Positions 9,101 to 16,056 are shown, counted from the stretch's first letter. The stretch is 21,933 nt of DNA from VMDJ01 sp965659945 (GCA_965659945.1 CBFHYJ010000025.1:1-21933), one strand, 5' to 3'. The notes: generated by a model not told the origin, from the letters alone. Translations and numbers: made by a program.

Positions 9101-9952
9101 CTTGATGATCCAAGCTATGTTCCGATCCTGCGCAACCCAAGCAAAGCAGATGATGACAGCGATGCTGTTTTCTACTTCCCGGGTTGTGGCTCTGAACGTT
9201 TATTCTCAGATGTCGGCTTAGCTACCCTAGCGATGCTCAGCGAAACGGGCGCACAAACGGTATTGCCTCCAGGCTATTTGTGTTGTGGCTACCCACAAAC
9301 TAGTGCCGGACAACATGATCGTGGTCAGCAGATCACAACTAGTAACCGTGTGTTATTCCATCGTGTAGCAAACACCCTGAACTATCTCGACATCAAAACC
9401 GTTGTGGTCTCTTGCGGTACCTGTATGGACCAACTGCTTAAGTACGAATTTGAGCAGATATTCCCTGGTTGTCGCTTACTCGATATTCACGAGTACCTAC
9501 TCGAAAAAGACATCAAGCTAGATAAAGTCGATGGTGTGCAATACCTCTACCACGATCCTTGTCATAGTCCGATGAAGGAGTATGACCCCATCCAAGTCAG
9601 TACTACGCTGCTCGGTCAAAATGTGACTTTGTCCGATCGATGTTGCGGTGAAGCGGGCACCTTAGGCACTGCTCGTCCAGATATCGCCAACCAGTTGCGT
9701 TTCCGCAAATCGGAAGAGTTACGCAACGGCATTAAAGCGCTGACGGGTGAAGAAAAAGCAAAACAAGGCAACGTAAAACTGCTCACTAGCTGCCCTGCTT
9801 GCCAGCAAGGTTTGTCACGCTATGGTGATGAAACAGGCCTTAAAACTGACTACATTGTCATCGAGCTTGCCAAACATTTACTCGGCGACGGCTGGCAGAA
9901 ACGCTTTATTGAGCAAGCCAAGCAAGGCGGCATAGAGAAAGTACTTTTATAG
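6146..9952 (+). CDS. Giant FAD-linked D-2-hydroxyacid oxidoreductase fused to Fe-S and CCG domains (DUF3683/YdiJ-like)
   Basis: A 1268-residue multidomain enzyme. Order of parts: an N-terminal DUF3683-type region (about 1-150, REIPYNYTSFSDREIVIR); an FAD-binding type 4 domain (about 163-400) with IPRGGGTGYTG at 189-199 and IGGNIAMNAGGKK at 271-283; an FAD-oxidase C-terminal domain with the metal-binding HMHAGDGNVHTN near 675 and GEHGIGLTK; two 4Fe-4S motifs (C799, C802, C805, C809 and C861, C864, C867, C871); then two cysteine-rich CCG domains (C1046-C1047 and C1166-C1167). This layout is that of YdiJ/GlpC-type dehydrogenases, which pass electrons from D-lactate- or D-2-hydroxyglutarate-like substrates to a quinone or other carrier. 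The extra N-terminal domain makes it longer than E. coli YdiJ. ATG 6146 is preferred over an upstream in-frame TTG at 6110, because family members start near MxRIREIPYNY; its ribosome binding site is weak. The substrate is inferred, not visible. Confidence 0.88.
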   Translation: MERIREIPYNYTSFSDREIVIRYLGEDNWALIESLRGTRRTGRSARMLFEVLGDMWVVERNPYLQDDLINNRERRNALIEALNHRLRQFEQRLNDNPNAERLLQAAQKAVDDFSNAFGEREQLRRKVTQALGKITRRDNIDFSGLARVSHSTDATDWRVEMPFVVISPDTEEEVAAIVEACINCGLTLIPRGGGTGYTGSAVPLDAHCAVINTEKLEDLSEVEHIELPGVTGKVATVRTGAGVVTRRVSDLANAHGLAFAVDPTSQDASTIGGNIAMNAGGKKAVLWGTTLDNLVSWRMVTPQADWLEVTRINHNLGKIHDQANVEFSIQRYHPDGKTPKGDAEVLGMPGSAFRKVGLGKDVTDKFLSGLPGIQKEGCDGLITSSRFVLHRMPSQSNTVCLEFFGNDLAKAVPAIVEITDYIAQTDGVQIAGLEHLDERYIKAVGYSTKAARRDTPKMVLIADLVSDDANILNTATEMVINKAEAREAEGFIATTPEKRKAFWADRARTAAISAHTNAFKINEDVVIPLPRLADYSRGIERINIEQSISNKLQSIAAMRKVLDQHKRQADDEITESKLKLAYETLSEVEQRWSTLLSNFDQIAANQTILTEQERDHLQANDFVIDMLLRRDIRISYRQELKAPLREILQGGELEKLRGKLRDAHIEMKNERLFVALHMHAGDGNVHTNIPVHSHNYRMLHEADRIVDQVMELAKSLDGVISGEHGIGLTKVQYLEPEKLADFITYKNQVDPEHHFNRGKLMSNEGLEGAYTPSLRLVQQEAIILEQSELGQLNDDIKHCLRCGKCKPKCMTHVPRANLLYSPRNKILGTGLVIEAFLYEEQTRRGIAFEHFEEMNDIADHCTICHKCEAPCPVNIDFGDVTMRMRKILTQAGEKSFNLGSWAAMQFLNTTNPTTIRWLRKGMADLGFKAMTFGHDLIKHTGLLRKNAKIPASTTGKPNLLDIPIEMVRRPIRVELPKQSYRTALGLDDPSYVPILRNPSKADDDSDAVFYFPGCGSERLFSDVGLATLAMLSETGAQTVLPPGYLCCGYPQTSAGQHDRGQQITTSNRVLFHRVANTLNYLDIKTVVVSCGTCMDQLLKYEFEQIFPGCRLLDIHEYLLEKDIKLDKVDGVQYLYHDPCHSPMKEYDPIQVSTTLLGQNVTLSDRCCGEAGTLGTARPDIANQLRFRKSEELRNGIKALTGEEKAKQGNVKLLTSCPACQQGLSRYGDETGLKTDYIVIELAKHLLGDGWQKRFIEQAKQGGIEKVLL

Positions 9953-10030
9953 CGCTTATAAAGAATAAGCAAAGGTGAGACGGGTGTTTCCGCCTAAGCT
10001 TCGTATTACTTCTCGCGTATCAACAAGGTA

Positions 10031-10534
10031 TTAAGCAGCTTTCGAGCCTGCAGAAATTATTTCAATAATCTGTTTTTCACGGTACGCGAAGATTCTTTTC
10101 AGCTGCTGACGCACCCAAACGCGATTAAGCCATTGGCTCAAAAAATTCGGCAGCCAATTAGGCAGTGCATAATGGACCGTATCAATCATAGTTGTAGAGC
10201 CATCATCATTTTCAACAAAACGATGCTCATGAAACCAAAAGCTGTAGGGGCCTTTTAACTGTTCATCAACAAAATACTCCGGCGCCTGGTAGTGCGAAAT
10301 GATGGAACGCCAACGCAGACGCCAGCCAAATTGTCGAATGGTGTAATCAATAATCCGCCCTTGATACATATGAATAGGCGGTGGTGTTAGTAAAACAAAA
10401 TTCAGCCAAGAAGGCGTTAGCTCAGCAAGTAACTCAGCACGCTCAAAATGCGCAAAGATGATATCTCTTGACTGCTCGAATCTCTGCGTTTGCTCAAAGC
10501 GATAAACCGGCAAATCAGCCACAAGTTTTCTCAT
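10031..10534 (-). CDS. SRPBCC (START-like) family protein
   Basis: A 167-residue protein of the SRPBCC ligand-binding fold, in the subgroup often annotated as cyclase/dehydrase or cell-division-inhibitor-like. Recognisable pieces are a helix FEQSRDIIFAHFERAELLAELTP, then LLTPPPIHMYQGRIIDYTI, WRSIISHY, FVDEQLKGPYSFWFHEHRF, and MIDTVHYALPNW. The fold binds hydrophobic ligands in a cavity; the ligand here is unknown. It is the last gene of the leftward lipid operon. I chose ATG 10532-10534 (MRKLVADLPVYRFEQ) over an ATG 17 codons upstream, because the family starts just before the first strand and the longer form would lie deeply inside the DCC gene. Even so it overlaps that gene by 20 bases, which implies translational coupling. 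Its placement with lipid genes suggests a lipid ligand, which is inference. Confidence 0.82.
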   Translation of the reverse strand: MRKLVADLPVYRFEQTQRFEQSRDIIFAHFERAELLAELTPSWLNFVLLTPPPIHMYQGRIIDYTIRQFGWRLRWRSIISHYQAPEYFVDEQLKGPYSFWFHEHRFVENDDGSTTMIDTVHYALPNWLPNFLSQWLNRVWVRQQLKRIFAYREKQIIEIISAGSKAA

Positions 10535-10877
10535 CACATGACTTACGGTTACGCCAACGCAAGAAGCGCAAATAGCCCCACTCAAGTGCCGGCAACAAAC
10601 GCAGTGTCATTACAATGCCAGCTAACCAACGATAAGCCGGTAACTGCGACCACAACAAGACAAAACCAGCGGCACCGGTTTTCCAATTACCCAACTGATC
10701 ACGAACATGAAACCGCGCCAACGCAGAAGCCTGGCTTACACCGAAGGCAGCAAGCTGATCTAACTCACGAGTGACATCAACCCAATCAATCTTGTCTGCC
10801 TCTTTACGCCGCTGATAGTGCCTTATCTCCCGAGAACATAAGGGACATTGGCCGTCGAAAAGTACAACAACACGCAT
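10515..10877 (-). CDS. DCC-family (DUF393) thiol-disulfide oxidoreductase-like protein
   Basis: A 120-residue DUF393 protein. The diagnostic motif VLFDGQCPLCSREI (residues 5-18) has C11 and C14 in a thioredoxin-like CPLC arrangement. RWLAGIVMTLRLLPAL near 83-98 and the YLRFLRWRNR C-terminus are also typical of DCC proteins. No membrane segment is certain, though 83-98 is hydrophobic. Biochemical function in this family is poorly established; a redox role is inferred from the CxxC. Its ATG overlaps the stop of the CFA-like gene as TAATG, so it is translated together with the lipid-modifying enzymes. Confidence 0.85.
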   Translation of the reverse strand: MRVVVLFDGQCPLCSREIRHYQRRKEADKIDWVDVTRELDQLAAFGVSQASALARFHVRDQLGNWKTGAAGFVLLWSQLPAYRWLAGIVMTLRLLPALEWGYLRFLRWRNRKSCDEKTCG

Positions 10878-12100
10878 TACTCAGGCTTCTGTAAACAAAT
10901 GTGTATAACGTCAGTCATGCCCTCACGGAAGCCGGCTTCACAGACACATAAATAATAACGCCACATACGACGGAAACGCTCATCGTAACCACGCGACTCC
11001 ATCCACGCGGTGTCTGCCGAGAAGTTCTCATCCCATTCACGCAGGGTATCTGCATAGTCTTCGCCATAACGATCTACCTGCATCACATCAAGGTCATGCT
11101 CAATAGCCAATCGACGCAGGTGCGTTTCCGTTGGCAACATGCCGCCCGGGAAGATGTATTTCTGAATGAAACCACCTGGTGATTTTTCGTAGGCATCAAA
11201 CAGGTCCTCTCGAATGGTGATGATCTGCAATACAGCACGGCCACCTGGACGTAAACGTTCTTTCAGGACTTCAAAATATGTCTGCCAGTACTCCTTACCG
11301 ACTGCCTCGAACATCTCAATAGACACAATGTGATCGAACTGACCTTCTACATTACGGTAATCCTGAAGTCGAATATTGGTCAGATCCTCAAGACCGTTCA
11401 TCTGCAGTCGCGCCGTAGCGTAGTTGTGTTGCTGCTCGGATAAGGTTAGTCCCAACACATTCACATCTTTTCTTGCGGCGAATTCAGCAAAACCACCCCA
11501 ACCACAACCAATCTCAAGGACACGTTGATGCGGCTGAATATCTGCTAAATCAAAAATTCGACGATACTTTTCAGTCTGCGCCATCTCCAAATCCATCGCT
11601 CCATCAAATACCGCAGATGAGTAACTCATGGTGCTATCTAACCAGCGCGCATAAAAAGCATTACCCAAATCGTAATGGGCGGAGATATTCTTACGGCTTC
11701 CCAACAAGGTGTTACCGCGTGAATGATGCAAACGTTTAGCAAACCAGGCGGCAATTGGATGACGCTCTTCTGCTTGGATGTTATCCAAATTGGTTGCAAT
11801 TAACTCGAGTAGAGATGATAAATCATCTGATTCCCACTCATTCGCCATGTACGATTCTGCAAAACCTATATCACCTAAAAACACGACGCGAGAGGCAAAC
11901 TTGATCGGTTTATGAATCTTGATATGACCCATGAGCGACAACTCGTCAGCTTTGATTTTTTGTGCGTAATCCTCAAACTCAATCACTAAAGTCCCCGTTC
12001 CAATCTTTGCAAACCAGTTAATGATTTTTGCTTGAATAAAGCTTGCCTTGTCACGCAGCTTTACGCGTGGAATGTTCAATGATGAAACACGTGTGTTCAT
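10877..12100 (-). CDS. Cyclopropane-fatty-acid-synthase-like SAM methyltransferase (UfaM-like candidate)
   Basis: A 407-residue member of the CFA synthase family, which transfers a methyl group from S-adenosylmethionine to double bonds of unsaturated phospholipid acyl chains. The SAM-binding motif VLEIGCGWGG is at 194-203; the preceding substrate block NISAHYDLGNAFYARWLDSTMSYSSAVF is at 138-165; KYIFPGG is at 314-320. E265 (MFEAVG) and the YYL tyrosines near the C-terminus match E. coli Cfa active-site positions E239 and Y317. However, the position of E. coli C139 is serine here (S162), and the H266 region reads LQIITI, with no histidine. The alternatives to cyclopropanation are simple methylation of the acyl chain, as by UfaM in furan fatty acid synthesis. 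Overlapping TAATG and ATGA junctions tie it to both neighbours. The family is certain; the exact product is not. Confidence 0.9.
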   Translation of the reverse strand: MNTRVSSLNIPRVKLRDKASFIQAKIINWFAKIGTGTLVIEFEDYAQKIKADELSLMGHIKIHKPIKFASRVVFLGDIGFAESYMANEWESDDLSSLLELIATNLDNIQAEERHPIAAWFAKRLHHSRGNTLLGSRKNISAHYDLGNAFYARWLDSTMSYSSAVFDGAMDLEMAQTEKYRRIFDLADIQPHQRVLEIGCGWGGFAEFAARKDVNVLGLTLSEQQHNYATARLQMNGLEDLTNIRLQDYRNVEGQFDHIVSIEMFEAVGKEYWQTYFEVLKERLRPGGRAVLQIITIREDLFDAYEKSPGGFIQKYIFPGGMLPTETHLRRLAIEHDLDVMQVDRYGEDYADTLREWDENFSADTAWMESRGYDERFRRMWRYYLCVCEAGFREGMTDVIHICLQKPE

Positions 12101-12852
12101 TTAGATACCTCAATCATGGGTGGTTCGGGCTTACGATGAAAACGCGCACCCTTTAGCCAAAGTTTCAAGGCATGCCAATGGATGGCGCCAAGCACTTTGG
12201 CTGTTAAAAATGGAAAACGAATAACTTGCTTAAGGATCTGACGATCTGAGAATTCGACTGCGTTCCCTGTTTGCGTTGCGCTTAATTTGGGCACATGTTG
12301 ATCATTGAGCAAAATTGACAGACGCAATTGCTCATTTGGCACATGAAACGAAAAGGCATAACCGCCCTCTAGATCCATAAAGGGTGAGACATGGAAAATC
12401 TTTTCGCTGCTCGACCGCACAGGCCATTGCTGATCTGCTTCCAATAAATAAATATGTTTCTCACCAAAGGTGTTACGAACCTCACACAAGATTGCGATTG
12501 GCTGATCCTTCTCATCAAGACAGAACCAAACACTCAAGGGATTAAATACAAGACCCAGCACTCTCGGCATCGCCAATAAGAAGATCTTATGTGGCACTTG
12601 CTGAACACCTTTATCCGCTATACAACGCTCAACCCATGCACGAAAATCTTGCTCTCCTGCCGGTAGATGATCTTTAGCTCTCACGCTAATTAGGTTCCAG
12701 CGATCAAATGAAAACCAGCGTGATTTCTGACCGGTTTCCTGCAATGCATCAACATCAAATAGCGCCGTAAAAATATCGTAATTAAAACGATAGCCCAGAT
12801 CACCATAGCGGCGATGCATCACAGAGCAGGGATAAAGGCACTGTTTAATCAT
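12097..12852 (-). CDS. DUF1365 family protein
   Basis: A 251-residue DUF1365 protein. Family blocks are YPCSVMHRRYGDLGYRFNYDIF at the N-terminus, LLAMPRVLGLVFNPLSVWFCLD at 92-113, EVRNTFGEKHIYLL at 124-137, and KIFHVSPFMDLEGGYAF at 151-167. Its biochemical role is unproven in the literature I know, but it is nearly always found between a COG2907 flavoprotein and a CFA-like methyltransferase, as here. It joins both neighbours by 4-base ATGA overlaps (12849-12852 and 12097-12100). Conserved HVSPFM and NPLSVWF blocks suggest an enzyme or a lipid-binding partner acting on the same membrane substrate; that is inference. The start at 12852 is fixed by the overlap and the N-terminal family block. 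Confidence 0.92.
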   Translation of the reverse strand: MIKQCLYPCSVMHRRYGDLGYRFNYDIFTALFDVDALQETGQKSRWFSFDRWNLISVRAKDHLPAGEQDFRAWVERCIADKGVQQVPHKIFLLAMPRVLGLVFNPLSVWFCLDEKDQPIAILCEVRNTFGEKHIYLLEADQQWPVRSSSEKIFHVSPFMDLEGGYAFSFHVPNEQLRLSILLNDQHVPKLSATQTGNAVEFSDRQILKQVIRFPFLTAKVLGAIHWHALKLWLKGARFHRKPEPPMIEVSK

Positions 12853-14192
12853 GCAGCAGCCTTATCCTTTTTTTGCTCAATCAAATCACGCGATGCGATC
12901 AATGCATCAAACCATGCTTTATCGAGTGCTTTTCCACCAGAAATTGCATGCGCCACCTCAACACCCGAGCGCATACCATCTTCATGGAAGCCATATCCTG
13001 TCCATGCACCAGCAAACCACAAATGATTTTCACCTTGCATCAACGGTAAAGCTTTTAATCGCGACTCACTGTCACTATCAAAAACAGGATGTGCATATTC
13101 GATACGCTGTACTACCTTGCATTCTTCTGGCTCGAGCACAGGGTTCAAGGTGACAAAGTAATTTGTCTGCGTGTTGAGGTTCTGTAGAGAATTCATCCAA
13201 TAGGTAACGCTTACACTTGGATCCGCCCCATCACGCTGCTCACCCAAATAGTTCCAAGAGCTCCAAGCTGCCTTAAGCTTCGGCATCAGCGCCTCATCGT
13301 TGTGCAGCACAGCAATATTGGTTTGATAAGCCACGCTATCAAGCACCAAACGTTGCGCCGCACTTTGGCTTTTAACAATTTTATTCGCTTGATCGGAGTG
13401 ACAAGCCATCACTAACTCATCCGCGTGAAGCAGCTTGCCCGACGCCAACTCCACACACCAACGCTTACCTTTAAGAACAGCGGCAACAGCTGGATCGCCA
13501 AGCAGTACACGCTCGCCTAATTGCTCAGCGACTTTTGTCACATAACTTTGAGAACCATTGACCACGGTTTGCCACTTTGGACGATCTTTAAGCTGCATCA
13601 ATCCGTGGTTATCAAAAAAACGAATAAGCGATCGTGCTGAGAAATGCGCTACTGCCTCAACCGGAGAAGACCAAATAGCCGCCGCCATAGGCAGTAAGTA
13701 GTGCTGACGCAACTCTTTAGAGAAGCGATGCATTTCTAAATACCCAGCTAACGTTTGCTCAGACGAGATTGCGTCATTCCGCAAATCATTTGTCGCTTTT
13801 TTATTGAATCGCAGAATGTCGCGAATCATTCGATGAAAGCGCGGGCTGACCAGATTAAGACGCTGAGCAAACAAGCCATTCAAATCGCTACCGTTGTATT
13901 CCACCCCATTGGGACGCATCGATACTGAGAACGACATATCGGTTGGATAGGTCTCGACACCGAGATCGTCAAACCATTTGCTCAACAACGGATAGTTGGG
14001 TCGGTTAAACACCATGTATCCGGTATCCACCGCTACGTCGCGACCCGCCTCGCTATGAGTAACGGTGTTCGCATGCCCACCCAAACGCGCATCTGACTCG
14101 ACCAACGTTATGTTGGCCGAATCTTTCAAAAACCAGGCAGCCGCGAGCCCGCTTACCCCACCACCAATAATAAGAACGTCTTTTTTGTTCAT
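12849..14192 (-). CDS. COG2907 FAD-dependent amine-oxidase-like flavoprotein (UfaO-like candidate)
   Basis: A 447-residue flavoprotein, first gene of the leftward operon. It has the N-terminal Rossmann motif VLIIGGGVSGLAAAWFL (6-22), E32 as ribose-binding acid, LGGHANTV at 37-44, DTGYMVFNRPNYP at 56-68, and a C-terminal FAD closing segment, WFAGAWTGYGFHEDGMRSG. Despite 'amine oxidase' labels, COG2907 proteins keep company with CFA-like methyltransferases. In Rhodobacter sphaeroides a gene of this kind (ufaO) is needed for the oxygen-dependent step from a methylated diunsaturated chain to a furan fatty acid. By analogy the protein may oxidise or desaturate a methylated acyl chain. No separate UfaD-type desaturase is seen in this window. 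Start ATG 14190-14192 directly follows the divergent promoter region. Confidence 0.9.
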   Translation of the reverse strand: MNKKDVLIIGGGVSGLAAAWFLKDSANITLVESDARLGGHANTVTHSEAGRDVAVDTGYMVFNRPNYPLLSKWFDDLGVETYPTDMSFSVSMRPNGVEYNGSDLNGLFAQRLNLVSPRFHRMIRDILRFNKKATNDLRNDAISSEQTLAGYLEMHRFSKELRQHYLLPMAAAIWSSPVEAVAHFSARSLIRFFDNHGLMQLKDRPKWQTVVNGSQSYVTKVAEQLGERVLLGDPAVAAVLKGKRWCVELASGKLLHADELVMACHSDQANKIVKSQSAAQRLVLDSVAYQTNIAVLHNDEALMPKLKAAWSSWNYLGEQRDGADPSVSVTYWMNSLQNLNTQTNYFVTLNPVLEPEECKVVQRIEYAHPVFDSDSESRLKALPLMQGENHLWFAGAWTGYGFHEDGMRSGVEVAHAISGGKALDKAWFDALIASRDLIEQKKDKAAA

Positions 14193-14295
14193 GTTTTATG
14201 CGTTGTCCTAATAAAAAAGCTAAACAAAGGTTGAACTTTTCGAAATCTTGTACCACTATATTCGTACAAACTTTTAACACATGCAAGTTTTCGAT
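14193..14295. promoter_or_regulatory. Divergent promoter region of the lipid and peroxidase operons
   Basis: AT-rich gap from which both operons leave. Rightward, TTGAAC (14231-14236) and TATATT (14257-14262) are separated by 20 bases, a long spacer like those of promoters activated by MerR-type regulators. Leftward, the complement of 14255-14260 gives TATAGT, without a good -35. Both -10-like elements lie inside the TTGTAC/GTACAA dyad. Confidence 0.5.
14248..14269. promoter_or_regulatory. Candidate operator, inverted repeat TTGTAC-N10-GTACAA
   Basis: Perfect 6-bp arms at 14248-14253 and 14264-14269 flank ten AT-rich bases. This is the only such dyad I found in an intergenic region of the window, and it sits centrally between two operons, one encoding a MerR regulator. 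The TGTAC half-sites resemble those in boxes reported for LitR-type MerR proteins, but the spacing differs. It overlaps the presumed -10 elements of both directions, which fits a repressor. Confidence 0.55.
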
Positions 14296-14841
14296 ATGAA
14301 ATTTAAGACAAAAGCAGGGTTATTACTCATTGGGGCACTCATGAGCCAGACACTAATTGGACAAGATCAACAATATGTTCTTGGACACAGCATCAAGCCT
14401 TTGGGCAAATCTGAAACCGTTGAGTTGAGTCATTACGAAGGCAAGGTTTTATTGGTTGTGAATACCGCCAGTCAGTGTGGCTTCACCCCGCAATTTGAAT
14501 CCCTTGAAAAGCTTTACATAGATAATAAAGATCAAGGTTTTGAAGTACTTGGTTTTCCTTCAGGCGATTTCGGCGGTCAGGAATTCAACAACGCCGACAA
14601 GATTGCGAGCTTCTGCCAAGTTAACTACGGCGTCACCTTTCCCATGTTCGAAAAGATCAAAGTCAAAGGAAAAGATGCACACCCTTTTTACAAGCAACTC
14701 GCCAAAGAAGCGAACAGCACACCCAAGTGGAACTTCCACAAATATCTGATTGGTCGTGATGGCAAAGTCATCGACAGCTACCTCAGCTGGACATCGGGTG
14801 ACAGTAAGAAGTTACGCAATGCGGTGGAGGCAGCCCTTTAA
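14296..14841 (+). CDS. Exported glutathione peroxidase family protein
   Basis: A thiol peroxidase of the glutathione peroxidase fold that reduces hydrogen or lipid peroxides. Starting at ATG 14296 it is 181 residues with a Sec-type signal (MKFKTKAGLLLIGALMSQTL), so it should act in the periplasm. The ATG 15 bases upstream (14281) only adds a polar MQVFD. The peroxidatic cysteine is C61 in NTASQCGFTPQF; W145-N146-F147 is the conserved WNFHK block. The usual FPCNQFGGQEP, whose Gln is part of the catalytic tetrad, reads FPSGDFGGQEF (87-97), so Gln is replaced by D91. Whether it uses glutathione or thioredoxin cannot be decided. First gene of the rightward operon; its stop overlaps the next ATG as TAATG. 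A periplasmic lipid-peroxide role would suit the neighbouring lipid genes. Confidence 0.9.
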   Translation: MKFKTKAGLLLIGALMSQTLIGQDQQYVLGHSIKPLGKSETVELSHYEGKVLLVVNTASQCGFTPQFESLEKLYIDNKDQGFEVLGFPSGDFGGQEFNNADKIASFCQVNYGVTFPMFEKIKVKGKDAHPFYKQLAKEANSTPKWNFHKYLIGRDGKVIDSYLSWTSGDSKKLRNAVEAAL

Positions 14842-15587
14842 TGAAAGCGGGTCACGCATGGGTTTTGGGTGCAAGCCAAGGCATTGGCCGTGCACTGAGC
14901 GAACAACTGCATAAGGCCGGTTGGTCTCTTGCGTTAAGTGCTCGCACACCCCAAACCCTGCATCCTCTTTGCGAAGAAGTTGAAGCTCAGTGTATTCCTT
15001 GTGATGCCACTGATCGCGATGCCGTGAATAACGCGACGCAATTCGTTTTCCAGCATCAGCGCCCTAATTTAATCATCTTCAATGTGGGCGATTACGAACA
15101 GATGCCTGCGTCTCGCTTTAATGCCGAATTATGCGAGCGCTTGAATAAAACCAATTACCTATCAGCTTGTTACTTACTAGAGAACGTCATTCCATTAATG
15201 AAGGGTCACGGCGGCACCATTGCACTCAATGCAAGCGCATCTAGCTACCGAGGCTTACCGAATGGCGGCGCCTACAGTGCACCCAAAGCTGCTTTGGTTA
15301 ATCTTGCAGAGTCGTTAAAGCCTGAACTCGCAGAGATGGGAATAGATATTCGTGTCGTAAATCCAGGTTTCGTTAAAACCCGTTTAACCGACCGTAACGA
15401 TTTTCAAATGCCCTTTTTGTTAGAACCAGAAGAGGCAGCCAAAGAAATCCTTGATGGCCTACTGAACAGCAAGCGCTTCGATATTAATTTCCCACGCGCA
15501 CTCACTTGGCCACTACGCCTGCTTCGCATGCTACCTGACCAACTCTTTTTTGGCGTGATTAAACGCAAGGTGTTACGTCATGAGTGA
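14841..15587 (+). CDS. Short-chain dehydrogenase/reductase
   Basis: A 248-residue classical-type SDR. The cofactor motif GASQGIG is at 10-16, the NVG version of the NAG motif at 81-83, active-site serine in the NASASS segment (130-135), and Y145-S-A-P-K149 gives the YxxxK catalytic pair. PGFVKTRLTD is the usual segment after the active site. The C-terminal region has LTWPLRLLRMLPDQLFFGVIK, a hydrophobic end often seen in SDRs that act near membranes. SDRs of this type recur in ChrR/RpoE- and LitR-linked gene sets. The substrate is unknown; a keto or hydroxy lipid intermediate is an inference from context. It begins in the stop codon of the peroxidase gene and overlaps the next gene by 8 bases. 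Confidence 0.92.
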   Translation: MKAGHAWVLGASQGIGRALSEQLHKAGWSLALSARTPQTLHPLCEEVEAQCIPCDATDRDAVNNATQFVFQHQRPNLIIFNVGDYEQMPASRFNAELCERLNKTNYLSACYLLENVIPLMKGHGGTIALNASASSYRGLPNGGAYSAPKAALVNLAESLKPELAEMGIDIRVVNPGFVKTRLTDRNDFQMPFLLEPEEAAKEILDGLLNSKRFDINFPRALTWPLRLLRMLPDQLFFGVIKRKVLRHE

Positions 15588-16032
15588 AGCACTTAACAAA
15601 TACAAAACGTTTTGCGAAAACGTCACACGTGAAGGCATCGAGCAGTTCGATCAAATGTTTGATGCTAACGCACTGTTTCGTGACCCGTTTAATCATGTGC
15701 GCGGCATTAACGCGATCAAACACATCTTTATCCACATGATGGATAACTTTCCTCGCACGAAATTCACCATCATTGATCATGCCCATAGCGATAAGTACCA
15801 CTATTTACGTTGGGACTTTCAACCGGATACCAATAATTCGCTGGTGATCGATGGCATGACCCAGATTCACCTCGGTGAAACCCAATTGATTGATGAGCAC
15901 ATCGACTATTGGGATAGCGCGAGTCGCTTATTCGCTGAGGTGAAACCAACTAAAGCGCCAACTCGTTGGCTTTTAAACCGTTTGTGCGCCGACAAAGCTG
16001 CACAAATCCAATCTGAACAACACTCTCAATAA
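15580..16032 (+). CDS. NTF2/SnoaL-like family protein
   Basis: A 150-residue protein of the NTF2-like (SnoaL) cone fold. Recognisable are a helix-rich start LNKYKTFCENVTREGIEQFDQMFDANALFRDPFNHVRG, followed by MDNFPRTKFTIIDHAHSD and the strand pair YLRWDFQP and IDGMTQIHLGE, then IDEHIDYWD. Such proteins are small hydrolases, isomerases or binding proteins; no catalytic set is diagnostic here, although D and H residues lie in the pocket positions (DPF, EHIDYWD). It overlaps the SDR gene by 8 bases and precedes the MerR gene by 24. The constant pairing with the SDR suggests both act on one substrate, which is inference. Confidence 0.85.
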   Translation: MSEALNKYKTFCENVTREGIEQFDQMFDANALFRDPFNHVRGINAIKHIFIHMMDNFPRTKFTIIDHAHSDKYHYLRWDFQPDTNNSLVIDGMTQIHLGETQLIDEHIDYWDSASRLFAEVKPTKAPTRWLLNRLCADKAAQIQSEQHSQ

Positions 16033-16056
16033 CGTTTAGGATCGAGGTACAAAACT

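Noticed and set aside
9954..9970. Hairpin GCTTAT-AAAGA-ATAAGC between the converging genes at 9952 and 10031.
   Set aside because: The stem is short and AT-rich and is not followed by a T-run on either strand, so it is not called as a terminator.
10535..10585. Longer start for the SRPBCC protein.
   Set aside because: It would lengthen the overlap with the DCC gene to about 70 bases and adds sequence (MSGAICASCVGVTV) with no family likeness.
11473..11739. Rightward open frame inside the CFA-like gene.
   Set aside because: Antisense to a conserved enzyme, with no ribosome binding site and no recognisable features.
14248..14269. Exact match to the published PplR1-type LitR box.
   Set aside because: The half-sites are similar but the gap is 10 bases between GTAC-type arms, where the box as I recall it (TGTACA-N12-TGTACA type) has a longer one; I keep it only as a candidate operator.
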